64,000 bases of DNA, taken from Astragalus membranaceus (taxonomy: Eukaryota; Streptophyta; Magnoliopsida; Fabales; Fabaceae). This document shows positions 1 through 10,690 of the stretch, one piece after another. Numbering within the stretch: position 1 is the stretch's first letter; each line of letters starts with the position of its first letter. The position numbers and the translations under genes are program-made. A model generated the notes under the pieces. It ran no database searches and was not told the origin of the DNA. It saw nothing but the letters and a program-made list of their open reading frames with translations. The DNA lies in the NCBI GenBank assembly GCA_039519185.1, contig CM076854.1, forward strand, positions 148,166,997-148,230,996, given 5' to 3'.

Positions 1-419
1 GCTAGTTCAACCACTAGTTTTACCAAACACATCAATTGCTATCAGCTAGCTTATCTGCTATCTGCCTATCCGCTATCCGCTATCCGGTAGCTCATTCGCT
101 ATCCGCTAGTTCATTTGCTATCCGCTATATTACAGAGCCTAAATGTAATTAACCACAAATTTGAACGTGAACTTGTTATACCCATTAATGAGTTTCGAAA
201 CTTGTTATATCCATTAATCATCTACTGAATGTAATTAACCATGTATACTTGAAATGCATTAACCAATTTTTTTGTTGTCGACTTTTTATGTCAAAATTTT
301 GTGTTCAAATATCACTTCTATGTATTTATTTCATTTTGTCCCTAATTTAAGTAACTTCACATTCTTTAATCATGTTTAACAAGTTTCTATTGTGCACGGA
401 CAATATTCATATTATACAG
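1..419. other. Intron 4 remainder of CPS-A with short repeats
   Basis: Non-coding. Bases 1-35 match, in reverse, the end of the element near 33060 (shared words TTGGTAAAACTAG and GTTGAACTAGC), so a MITE end probably sits at the window edge. Bases 55-130 hold degenerate copies of a short unit around CTATCCG. From about 135 to 419 the sequence resembles CPS-B intron 4 (34606-35042), which ends just before the matching exon. The exon carrying the SAYDTAW-type motif must lie to the left of the window. Confidence 0.6.
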
Positions 420-3400
420 GAATGGCATTTTTTATGGAAAATCTAAACAAGCTTGAGGATGAGAATGAGGAGCATATGCCAATTGGGTTTGAAGTTGTTT
501 TTCCTTCTCTTCTCAATATAGCTCAAAGTTTGAATATTGAAGTGCCAGATGATTCTCCAATCTTGAAAGACATATACACAATGAGAGACCAAAAGTTCAA
601 AAAGTAACATTTTTGTAATACTAAAGATTTTTACGTAGGACTTTTCAACTCTTTTTATTTTTCAATTGAGCATGATTATAATATGATATGATTATAGAAT
701 ACCTAGAGAGATAATGCACAAGGTTCCCTCAACACTACTACATAGTTTGGAGGGAATATCAAATTTGGATTGGAAACAACTTCTAAAGCTACAGTTTCAA
801 GATGGGTCATTCTTGTTCTCTCCATCCTCCACAGCTTTTGCTTTTATGCAGACCAAAGATGAAAATGCTTTCAACTACTTGGACAAAGTAGTCAAGAAGT
901 TCAATGGAGGAGGTAAAATTGACTAATATTTATTTTTTACATCATACTTCTACACTCTAATATTATAAGGGCGTGCGCGTTTGATTTGCTAAAAAATAAA
1001 GAACTCGATTGGACAACTCCATTTGTACACTGCTTGATTTGAAAACTGTTTATCGTACTGAACAAAAACCTAAATTCATGTCCCTCGTACAACTTTCTGC
1101 CCACAGTACAACTATATGTCAAAAAATTAGTGATAATGTATTGATTTTTGGCAGTTCCAACAACGTATCCGGTGGATTTGTTCGAACAAGTGTGGGCTGT
1201 GGATCGACTAGAACGCCTTGGAATTTCGAGATATTTTCAGCAAGAAATCAAGGACTGTATGAATTATGTGTCAAGGTACATAAGATAATAACTTGTTCCA
1301 CAACATAGTTGCAAATTAATACAGTTAAAAAGTGTGAATGTGAAAGAAGATAGCTACAATATCTTCTACTTAGCTAATTATTCACTGGATTATAAATGTA
1401 ACTTGGAGATTTTCAGATATTACCCTGAGAATGGAATTTGTTGGGCAAGGAATTCAAAGGTTCAAGATATAGATGGTACCGCAATGGGATTTAGACTGCT
1501 AAGGTTGCATGGCCACCAAGTTTCACCTAGTAAGTAAGATATATTAATGCATGATACATATATTATAATAGTGAAAATATCTCTTGGTTATTCCCTTTCA
1601 TATATCATTTGACAAATGAATAATAATCTGTTTAATTTGGATTCTGAATTTCGTAGATGTGTTTAAGCAATTTGAGAAAAAGGGTGAATTCTTCTGCTTT
1701 GCCGGGCAGTTGAATCAAGCAGTGACAGGGATGTTCAATGTCTATAGAGCTTCTCAAGTGTTGTTTCAAGGAGAGAAAATTCTTGAGGATGCCAAACACT
1801 TCTCAGCTAAATATTTAACTGAGAAGCGTGCTGCTAACGAGCTCCTAGATAAATGGATCATAACTAAAGATTTACCTGGCGAGGTAAATAATATACAAAT
1901 CCTATTCAAATTATACATTTTATTTTATTTTATATTATTTTCTCTCTTGTTGAGAACATTAGCTCATTAACATTAATATATTGTCACAAATGTACTATAC
2001 AGGTGAGCTATGCACTGGATGTGCCTTGGTATGCAAGTTTGCCCCGATTGGAGACAAGATTTTACCTTGAACACTATGGTGGTGAAAATGATGTTTGGAT
2101 TGGCAAGACCCTTTACAGGTTCCAATCTTTTAATTAAATCCAATAACACTAATATCAGTTTTGTCACACCTCATATTATTACTTTAGCATGAAGGGACGT
2201 GTTATAGATATTAATATGAAACAATTTATGTGGGATACTTTTGAGTTAGCATGACAAATAGAATTAATCTCATTATAGGATGCCCAACGTGAACAATAAT
2301 GTTTATCTCGAGCTTGCAAAATTGGATTACAACAACTGTCAAGCAGTGCATTATAAAGAATGGGAAAATATCCAAAGGTAACCGTAATAACCAGAAAACA
2401 TTCTATTATGTGCTTCACTCCACTTCATGAAAGCAACAGCTAATGAACTTTCCAAATATTAGGTGGTACAAGGAATCAGAACTAGAGAGATTTGGATTGA
2501 GCAGAAAAAGTATGCTATTCGCTTATTATATAGCAGCAGCCAGCATATTTGAGCCTGAGAGGTCTCTAGAGCGACTTGCATGGACTAAAACAGCAGCTTT
2601 GCTCGAGACACTTGCATTAAATATAAAAGATGAAGAAACTAGGAATGAATTTTTTGATATGTTCAATCACAGCATTAGTAGAGGAGACTACTCAAACAAG
2701 AACAAGAGAGAGAAGAAACTCCCAGGGATTTTTTTGACAACACTTGATCACCTTGGGTTTGAAATGTTTGGGCATCATGGTCAGGAACATTCTCATTATT
2801 TGAACCAAATGGTGAGTGGAAAAAACCCTATTGAGACTTATTATAACTTTGTGCCCACTTCTTTGAAAAGCCATAGCAACTAGAAAGAAATTCAGAATTT
2901 CTAGCTAAAGTTCTTCATTTTGTTAAATGATCAGTGGCTAAGCTGGCTGTCAAGTTGGAAAAATGAAGGAAACAGATCTGAAAGAGAAGCAGAGCTTATA
3001 GTGCAAATCATGAATTTAACTGCTGGTTATTGGTCAGAAGAGCTGCAGCTCAATCCCCATTACCAAAAATTGCTGGAAGTCACTAACAAAGTTTGCATTG
3101 ACCTCCGTAATTACCAAAGCTACAAGGTCAGTAATAAAGATTCATAATATGCCTATATTGAACTCCATAAAGAGACATAAAGGAAGGTATAATATTGCAT
3201 GGAAGATGGGTGGTTTTATCATCTTATTGCGTGAAACTAAACTGCCCTATTTCTGAAGATACGCTCAATATAAGTTCTGAGGATGTGTGAACTGAGTTCA
3301 AACAAACATATGTAAAATGAGTTCACATATTTCTAATGAACCGAGTACACTCTCTTTGTGTGAACGCAATTCACATACGTGGGGAACTAATTTATGAGTG

Positions 3401-3876
3401 TGAACTCGGATCACACATATTTGTGTGAACTCAATTCACATAAAAGAGGTGTATATAAATTAAGAATAATTTTGTCATTTAAAATTAGTTATTTTACTAA
3501 CGGGGTCCACATTGGGGGTGGGGATAAAACCACCCTAACTATTTATAAGATATATTTAGCAACTTTTCAAAAAAAAATTAAATAATTAAAACTATAAGTG
3601 CAAGCTTATCTCAACTTATTCGATATTTTAATATCTATATCCTGAATTTTCATATTTTTGTTATTGTAGGCACATACTAGCATCAATAACCCCCAAATGG
3701 AGTCAGAAATGCAAGAACTTGTGCAATTGGTACTTCAAAATTCCTCAAATGACTTGCCTTCCAATATCAAGAATACATTCCTCAGAGTGGCCAAGAGTTT
3801 CTATTATGCAGCATATTGTGACCCAGAGACCATTGACTCTCATATTGAGAAAGTTCTCTTTCAAAAAGTGATGTAA
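420..3876 (+). CDS. CPS-A: class II diterpene cyclase (ent-copalyl diphosphate synthase paralogue), 5' truncated by window
   Basis: Ten exons read by eye: 420-603, 698-912, 1155-1275, 1417-1529, 1657-1883, 2003-2118, 2279-2377, 2463-2811, 2935-3126, 3670-3876 (TAA). All introns are GT-AG, phases match CPS-B, and 607 codons are open without a stop. Family members are plastid enzymes that cyclise geranylgeranyl diphosphate to ent-copalyl diphosphate for gibberellins. Family words seen: DENEEHMPIGFEV, LLHSLEG, SFLFSPSSTAFA, DKWIITKDLPGE, and the KSFYYAAYCDP tail. Key residues differ from the family: the DXDD acid motif reads DIDG (1466-1477), the PNV motif reads PTT (codons 1157-1165), and the LFEH histidine is Gln (1187-1189). 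The intron equivalent to CPS-B intron 12 is missing, with four codons. Family identity is firm. Loss of the original activity is inference: it could be inactive, changed in product, or a young pseudogene. Exons 1-4 are outside the window. Confidence 0.88.
3208..3535. mobile_element. MITE-like insertion in the last intron of CPS-A
   Basis: Ends are inverted: GGGTGGTTTTATC at the left and GATAAAACCACCC at the right, 328 bp apart. CPS-B has the unoccupied site (GGAAGATAACTATTT, near 39167-39182), so the insertion came after the gene duplication or was cleanly lost from CPS-B. The interior has repeated short inverted words such as TGTGAACTCAATTCACA. The target duplication is at most 1-2 bp, so the superfamily is unclear. 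Confidence 0.7.
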
Positions 3877-4413
3877 AATAACTAATAATTAATAATGTTC
3901 AGAACAAGTGTCACTGTTCATTATGTTATTTTACTTTTTAGTTTTATTGGGATATTTTTAAACCCTAAATAACCATTGGGTTTTCCAATGCTTAGTGTCA
4001 AATGAACCGTCAAATCGTCTTATTTCCAAACCAATTATTATCTGTGATGGCTCCTTTATTTTCTATCTCTTAAATATGTAGAGAATGAAGAATGAAGAGT
4101 GAAAAAAGTAGAGAGAACAACAATTAAAACTTATTGCAAAAATTCTGTAGAATTTTTTTCTCATTCTTCGAAAGCTTTAATATCTATTCTCTATGTGAAA
4201 ATTATCATACTCTTGAGTTGTATTTTTGTTGAGTTTCAATTGCCCTTCAACAAAAACTCTTCTTATCTAGTAGTGTATAAAGATTACAAGCACAAATAGT
4301 TGGACCAAAAGATTCTTGTGAGTTATGTTACAAGTCAGTATTCTACTTGAAAGATCAGGTTGATCAAAAGGTTCCATAGAGACATTTTAAGAAGGATACT
4401 TTTCAAACAGTAA
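3877..4413. other. 3' flank of CPS-A
   Basis: No gene. Bases 3877 to about 4030 align with the 3' flank of CPS-B (39523-39680); shared words include GAACAAGTGTC, TTCATTATGTTATTTT and CCAATGCTTAGTGT. The tandem duplication therefore included at least 150 bp downstream of the stop codon. The remainder, up to the Helitron-like end at 4414, is unremarkable AT-rich sequence. Confidence 0.6.
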
Positions 4414-4458
4414 CTAGCAGTATAATCGTGCACATGCACGGGTAACATCGTATGCTTT

Positions 4459-5036
4459 CACTACAAAAAAAAAAAGCTGATTAGCGAGAGACATTTTTTA
4501 GTCCATTGCTAATTAGGGACGGAATTTTCAGTCCCTCGCTAATTCCCTCGCTAATTTTTGACAGTTTTCAGATCATAGGGCTCCGTGTAGGTGATTAGCG
4601 ACGAAATTTTCAGTCCCTCACTAATTTCTGACAGTTTTCAGATCATAGGGCTCCGTGCAGGTGATTAGCGACAGAATTTTCAGTCCCTCGCTAATTTCTG
4701 ACAGTTTTCAGATCATAAGGCTTCGTGCAGGTGATTAGCGACGGAATTTTCAGTCCCTCGCTAATTTTTTGAGTTTTCAGCTTATTTATCCTCTCACACA
4801 CACTCTTCTCTCCTACTCTCCTCACACTCTTCACTCTTCTCTTTTCTTCTCTCCCACCTTCCCATAACTTCCACCACCACACCACCACCACCACCTTCTC
4901 TCATCCTCACCCTCTCTCTTACTCTCTCTTTCTCCCTTACTCTTCTCCTTCTCTCTCTACCCTAATACCCTTCACCACCACACCACCACCACCATCACCA
5001 CCACCACCACCACCACCACCACATAGCTCGTTTCAC

Positions 5037-5087
<51 letters not shown>

Positions 5088-5208
5088 CCCTTACTCTTCT
5101 CCTTCTCTCTCTACCCTTATCCACTCTTCACCACCACCACTCTCACTCCTCTCTCTCTCTCTCTTTGGAAAGCTTGATAATAATAATAATAATATAATAA
5201 TAATAATA

Positions 5209-5270
<62 letters not shown>

Positions 5271-5570
5271 TATATAAAAACAGCAGGTTTAAAAAAATTA
5301 AAATAGTATTAATACAAGCCATTTAGATTGGGACACGTCGCTGTCAAACTTAGCGACGGTATTTGACTCCCTCGCTAATTAGAGAGGGAATTAGCGACAG
5401 AATATTCCCTCGCTATAATTAGCGAGGGATTCAAATTTCTCTCGCTAATCCCATTAGCGAGGAGCAATTTAGCAAGGGACTGATTCCCTCGCTAATGGGC
5501 GTTAGCGACGGATTTGGGGAATTTAGCGAGGGAAAAATCCCTCGCTAATGAGCAATTTTTTTTTGTAGTG
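4459..5570. mobile_element. Non-autonomous CACTA (En/Spm-type) transposon
   Basis: Begins CACTACAAAAAA and ends TTTTTTTGTAGTG, flanked by a 3-bp target duplication TTT (4456-4458 and 5571-5573). The CACTA ends and 3-bp duplication are diagnostic. Subterminal regions are full of TTAGCGA/TCGCTAA words in both orientations, as expected for transposase-binding repeats. The interior has three copies of a 70-bp unit (about 4560-4770), a (CAC)n tract, a TC tract (5038-5086) and an AAT tract (5178-5270). There is no transposase gene, so it would depend on a partner element. Confidence 0.9.
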
Positions 5571-5573
5571 TTT

Positions 5574-6247
5574 GTATAAATAGACTCATATAGAATTCAA
5601 TTACAATAAATCTTTTAAGTTGATAACAAATGAAGTTTTATTAGTTTAGAATATTTTCTTCAATTAACATCTTTTATCGTCAGGTAATTACCAATCACGT
5701 AGTAATAATGTAGCTCTCATGATGAGTAAATATACACAATACATTTTATCAGTAATAAAATTATACCAACAACATGTAACATTTCCCCGTTGTAACTCAA
5801 AAGCAGAATATAAAATAATTATTTTGACAATGTGTAACGTTCCAGCATATAGAATTAATAGTAATGAAATTATAGTAACAACATATAGTGTTTACCCGTT
5901 GAAACTAAAAAATAAAATATAAAAAATAATTCTTTCGACAATGTCTAATATTTTCTTGTTGCGGCTCAAAGGCAAAATGTTCATTTATAAGAAATAAAGA
6001 AATTATACCAACATGTGTTTACCCGTTAATGTGTTATGTTTCCTCAAAACAAATCAAAAGTAATGAAATTATACCAACAACATGTAATGTTTACCCTTTA
6101 AAACTCAAAAGAAATATCAAAAAATTATAAAAAAATAAAATATTCATTTATAAAAGTAAAGATGTTTTCTCATCTAATATTTTATCAAAATTAAATAGAA
6201 GAAAAAAATAGAGATTTTATTATGTTTTGATTAAAAAGATTATATAT
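5574..6247. repeat. AT-rich degenerate tandem repeat of about 70-80 bp
   Basis: Between 5700 and 6130 the pattern AATGAAATTATACCAACAAC, then an ATGTAAYGTTTACCCGTT-like word and an AACTCAAAAG-like word recurs four or five times with heavy drift. No gene is visible. It probably belongs to the interior of the Helitron remnant. Confidence 0.5.
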
Positions 6248-6599
6248 TGTTCTAGACTGGACCAAGAGGCCCATTCAGCAATTGGGCATGGATCGGCCCA
6301 ATCACTTTGGCCCATATCCACAATATACAAGCCCAATTATGATTATCATACTTGGATGGCTCAGATCAATTCTATCAATCCGACGATTCACAACGGGCAC
6401 GAATCCCTATAAATCCTGGCTCACATTGCCATTAATAGAAACATTGTCATTCCTAGCTAAATCACTCTTCTATTCCCTATACTGACTTGGGCGTCGGAGT
6501 GCCATTACAGGTGCCCCCTCCGGGATCTATTTGACGTGCTCCTCGCATTGCAAGAAACCTACCGACTGTAGTCCACCAAACACTGCAAGGTACAAAACA
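6248..6599 (+). repeat. 5' LTR of gypsy element
   Basis: 352 bp, TGTTCT...AACA. The partner LTR is 10048-10399 with identical length. The primer-binding site follows immediately at 6600. Confidence 0.9.
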
Positions 6600-6669
6600 T
6601 TGGCGATCACAGTGGAAGATATCTATCTTTCACATCATCTTTAATTTTTGAACTTCCTCCTGCTTTCCC

Positions 6670-8267
6670 ATGGCACCCAGAGGTAGACCCTGAGTCCAAA
6701 GCATTGCCGCTCCGCAACTCCAGCCAGAGGGCACTCCCGAAGGCCTTGCTGCTTCAACGCCAGACCAAGGCATTCAGGTCCCGGCACCCCAGCCAGCCTC
6801 TATCCAGATCCTCGTCCAACCTGGGGATGCGGCGACCATCCGCCAGCTCTTGGACCTGCTGTGCAACCGCACCCAGACTATGTTACAGCAAGAAGCGCGC
6901 CTCAGGCAGATAGAGAGGCGACTGACAGCCATGTCTGAGCAACCCCATCCTCGCTGGAACACCCCTTCCCCAAGGGCAATGAGCTCCAAGCACCGCAGAT
7001 CTCCACCCAGGCGTCATCACAATCATCGCTCTCCACCTGGACGGAAGCGAGCTCGCCACTCTCCTCCGCGACGCGGCAGACACCAATGATCAAATTCACC
7101 TCCAAGCACCCCTCCAACCTCGTCTGACGGTACATACTGGCCTGAGGAGTATCTCCCCAAAACCTCATCGCTCGCAACCTCCAATTCTCGCGAGAGGTCG
7201 TGGAGCCAAGCCAAGACCCATAAGAGGCATCACCATAGATCTACAATGAGGAGATCTCCAGCCCGACGTGACCGTCGAGATATAGATCTCGGGGACTGGT
7301 CACCTCACAACTCACGATGGACCTCCAATGAAGGACCCTTCACTAGGAAGGTTGACGACTGCCCAATTCCGAGAACCTTAGAGAAGCTCCCAGCCCTCAA
7401 AACATACGACGGGACTGGGGACCCTGACAAACATTTGACCTACTTCTTTGTCATGATGAGATACCGGGGGCAAGGGAAGCTGTCCACTGCAAGATCTTTC
7501 CCCTCACTCTCACGGATTCAGCACTAGCTTGGTTCCAAGAGTTGAAACCAAACTCGGTTTCATCCTGGGGGCAGCTGGCCACCATGTTCACAACCCGCTT
7601 TGCCGCTTCCCGCTTGAAGCCAAAATCTGAAGAGGTACTCAGGGCGATCAGGCAAGGAGAGAAAGAAATGTTTAGAGAATGTCTGGAAAGGTTCAACAAG
7701 GAGGCTGGCAACGTCAGGAACCTTGAAGACAAGAGAAGGCTCTTTTGGATGAAGGATGGCCTTAAGAAAGGAAGCCTGTTTCAAAGAGACGTGGGGATTA
7801 ACAAACCCCGAAGCTTGGATGAGTTCCTTCAGAAGGCACAAAAGTACATGGATTATGAAGAAGACAACATGACATACCAAGAGGAAGCCAAGGTTGGTAG
7901 CAAGAAGGGCGAGCTGGCCTGCAAGGCCATTAAAGAACCATGGTGGAAGCGAGTCCAATTTGGCAGGACTCCTCATGAGCCCCTACCTCGACAAGGTCGC
8001 TTCTCAGAGTACACCCGGTTGAACACATCCCAGGCTGAAATCCTTGCTGAATGCGCCGATGCGGAGTTTCGGGACATCAAACAGCCCGAACCTCTCGTGC
8101 AAAGGAAAGACCAATCCTCTAAGAAGAACTGCCGTTATCACAAAAGTTATGGGCACAGTACCAACAAATGCAACACCCTCAAGGACGACATTGAAGAAAA
8201 GATCAGCGAAGGGAAGCTCGCTCCGTACGTAAATGAGGAAGACGATGAGACTCGTGGCTCTGAATAG
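6670..8267 (+). pseudogene. Broken gypsy gag polyprotein
   Basis: The ATG at 6670 opens a frame that continues to about 7480 but is interrupted by TGA at codon 8 and again near 7087. The frame then shifts near 7475, and 7542-8267 is open for 241 codons. The first part is Gln/Pro-rich, then Arg/Ser/Pro-rich and basic. The gag capsid core follows with the family word LKTYDGTGDPDKHL, then a WFQELKPNSVSSW stretch and an ERFNKEAGNVR stretch in the second frame. Near the C-terminus a knuckle-like CRYHKSYGHSTNKC (CX2HX5HX4C) is kept. Two stops and one frameshift mean no full Gag could be made without recoding. Confidence 0.85.
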
Positions 8268-10047
8268 AGAGCAGGGCATTAGGACTGGAAACTAGAACTA
8301 GGCCTAGTTAAGAATTTTACTGTTTGGGCACAAATGCAGAATGTAAAAGCTCGATATGAATGATTAAAAGTTCATTTTGCAATTACAGTTTTTGCTCTAG
8401 CTCACTAGATTGATGCTTGTTCTAAAGGAAATTCCTTAAGGTCAAGAAAGAAAAAGGGCCCAACTCCATAGTTAGGGGTAGAGAGAGACAAGTTTGAGAC
8501 CCGACATAGCCTGCAAGAAAGGACTGCCTACCTCGCAGGGGCAACCTCGACCTTAACTCTAAGCCAAGACCATCTTTACAAGACGATAGTTTTGCAAATA
8601 CATCTCTGGATGCAAGATCGCACGAAGTAGGCAAGCGCTGACGTGCACCTCCAATCCTAGCAAAGGAATCAAGAGGGCCACAACACACCAAAACAAATAA
8701 GGCCATCGGTAAAAATACTGGTCAAAGGAAGACACCATGATCGTTTGCATTTTTCCTAATTACCAAAGCAAGAATCTCAAAATTCTTTCCACTAAGTGAC
8801 CTTGGTGGGCACAACCCCTTGGGCGAGTTCTATCTGGGCCGAGTCCTGGTAAACTGTTCCAAGGGTATACTTCAAGTTGACCTTGGTGGTCACAACCCCT
8901 TGGGCGAGTTCTATCCGGGCCGAGTCCTGGTAAACTGTGCCAAGGGTACACTTCAAGCTGACCTTGGTGGTCACAACCCGTTGGGCGAGTTCTATCCGGG
9001 CCGAGTCCTGGTAAACTGTACCAAGGGTATACTTCAAGATGACCTTGGTGGTCACGACCCCTTATGATGAGTGCCATCTAGGTCGAGTCTTGGTAAACTC
9101 TGTTCAGAGTATACTTCATTACAAATTTTCCCGAGAGGCGTTGACAACTTAACCGCCTAAAGCAAGACAAATGTAGCGACTGTCTACCGGAAAAATCCTA
9201 AGTCCAATGAGAAGGCGCACACGCGGAAAAATCACCAGTAGGGAAGGGCGCCAAGGTCCATGATCAAGGTTTGCTGATGAAGGGCGCCAAGGGCACCAAG
9301 GTCACGGTTTGAGCTGCTGGGCGCCAAGGTGACGGGTTGCATAGAGCAAGGTCACGGTTTGTGGTGTTGGGCGCCAACGGCGCCATGGTCACGGTTGGTG
9401 GTGCTAGGCGCCAAGGTCACGGTTTGAGCTGTTGGGCACCAAGGGCGCCAAGGTGACGGGTTGCATAGAGCTGGGTCACGGTTTGTGGTGCTGGGTGCCA
9501 AGGGCGCCATGGTCACAGTTTGTGGTGCTGGGCGCCAAGGGCGCCAAAATGAAGCTTTGGACTAGCAAGGTCGTGGGCGTGGCTGCTGGGCGCCAAGGGC
9601 GCCAAGGTTTGTGACTCAAGCTCCAAGGTCACAATTTGGTGATTAAAAATTGAAGGTCCGGTTTGTAAGACAAGCAGCAGGTCACGATTTGGGAAAGGGG
9701 AAAGAGGACACGCACTTACCCAATAGAAAGAAGGAAGAAACTTGCTCCAAGCTCAAATACGTGGTCCCAAAAAGCCTTGTCCAAAATAACCTTATCCTTT
9801 CCCAACTCCTCTCAAAATTTTGAAGATGTGGTCCAAGCAATGAAGACCCACCTATTTATAGTGGGTGGAAAACGTAATAAGATCATTTTTCTTTTCCTTC
9901 AAGATAAAAGGCAAAAGTGTTGTCGTCACAAACAAAGACATTTTGCACGACCCGACGAGGCAGACAAAGCCATCACGTCTGGTGAATCGACGAAAATCCT
10001 TCAAGCCAATACCATCCTCCGGAATAATCTCGGCTTGGGGGGGCAAC
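8268..10047. repeat. Non-coding 3' interior of the gypsy element, tandem repeats
   Basis: No pol domain was found. Bases 8796-9110 hold three close copies and one weak copy of an approximately 84-bp unit with the core GGGCCGAGTCCTGGTAAAC. Bases 9240-9620 hold repeated blocks built from GGGCGCCAAGG and GGTCACGGTTTG words. Repeats downstream of the coding part are known in Tat/Ogre-type elements. The same core word recurs in the second gypsy element at the right window edge. Confidence 0.75.
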
Positions 10048-10399
10048 TGTTCTGGACTGGACCAAGAGGCCCATTCAGGAATTGGGCATGGATCGGCCCA
10101 ATCACTTTGGCCCATATCCACAATATACAAGCCGAATTATGATTATCATACTTGGATGGCCCAGATCAATTCTATCAATCCGACGATTCACAACGGGCAC
10201 GAATTCCTATAAATACTGGCTCACATTGCCATTAATAGGTACATTTTCATTCCTAGCTAAATCACTCTTCTATTTCCTATACTGACTTGGGCGTCGGAGT
10301 GGCATTGCAGGTGCCCCCTTCGGGATCTATTTGACGTGCTCCTCGCATTGCAAGAAACCTACCGACTGCAGTCCACCCAACACTGCAAGGTACAGAACA
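10048..10399 (+). repeat. 3' LTR of gypsy element
   Basis: 352 bp, begins TGTTCTGG and ends GAACA; preceded by a G-run polypurine tract. Pairs with 6248-6599. Confidence 0.9.
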
Positions 10400-10436
10400 T
10401 ACATATTTTAAAAAAATAGAAATGTGAAGAGAGTGA

Positions 10437-10452
10437 GAGTGAGAGAGAGAGA

Positions 10453-10500
<48 letters not shown>
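10437..10500. repeat. GA microsatellite
   Basis: Nearly uninterrupted GA dinucleotides, continuing into purine-rich sequence to about 10600. The Helitron at 31005-32206 has a similar GA tract near its 5' end. Confidence 0.9.
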
Positions 10501-10503
<3 letters not shown>

Positions 10504-10690
10504 GGAATATAAGAGGGAGGGAGGAAAGAAAAAAGTGAATTTTAAATGTGAGATTAAAAAGTTAAAAGATGTGTGAGAAAGTGAGACCAAAAAAAATAAA
10601 AAAAAAGTGAGATAGAATAATTAGGAATGACATATTTATCCTTAAAAAGTGATTTTTCGAAAAGGGTAGTTTATTATTTTTGATAGTAGT

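Larger units (their letters stand above)
6248..10399 (+). mobile_element. Gypsy LTR retrotransposon, gag only (LARD-like)
   Basis: Two 352-bp LTRs, 6248-6599 and 10048-10399, both begin TGTTCT and end ACA, and differ at only a scattering of sites, so insertion is fairly recent. Flanks are TATAT and TACAT, an imperfect 5-bp target duplication. The primer-binding region starts TTGGCGATCACAGTGG (6600), and a G-rich polypurine tract lies at 10037-10043. The LTR word TGACTTGGGCGTCGGAGTG is one I associate with Tat/Ogre-type gypsy LTRs. The interior carries a broken gag and no protease, reverse transcriptase, RNase H or integrase, so it could move only with help. Confidence 0.9.
4414..10690 (-). 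mobile_element. Probable non-autonomous Helitron remnant (hosts nested elements)
   Basis: On the minus strand the 3' end has a hairpin CGTGCA-TGTGCACG followed a few bases later by CTAG (4414-4417), with T as next host base, which is the Helitron 3' end plan. The presumed 5' end near 10690 resembles that of the Helitron at 31005-32206: both have CTATTATC/CTACTATC-like words before CAAAAATA, then a purine-rich GA tract. Without the CACTA element (4459-5570) and gypsy element (6248-10399) about 1 kb remains. The 5' TC is not preserved and the pairing of the two ends is inference. Confidence 0.45.

Noticed and set aside
8760..9077. Minus-strand 105-codon frame with repeated protein blocks
   Set aside because: It merely translates the 84-bp DNA repeat; all frames of that array stay open because the unit length is a multiple of three.
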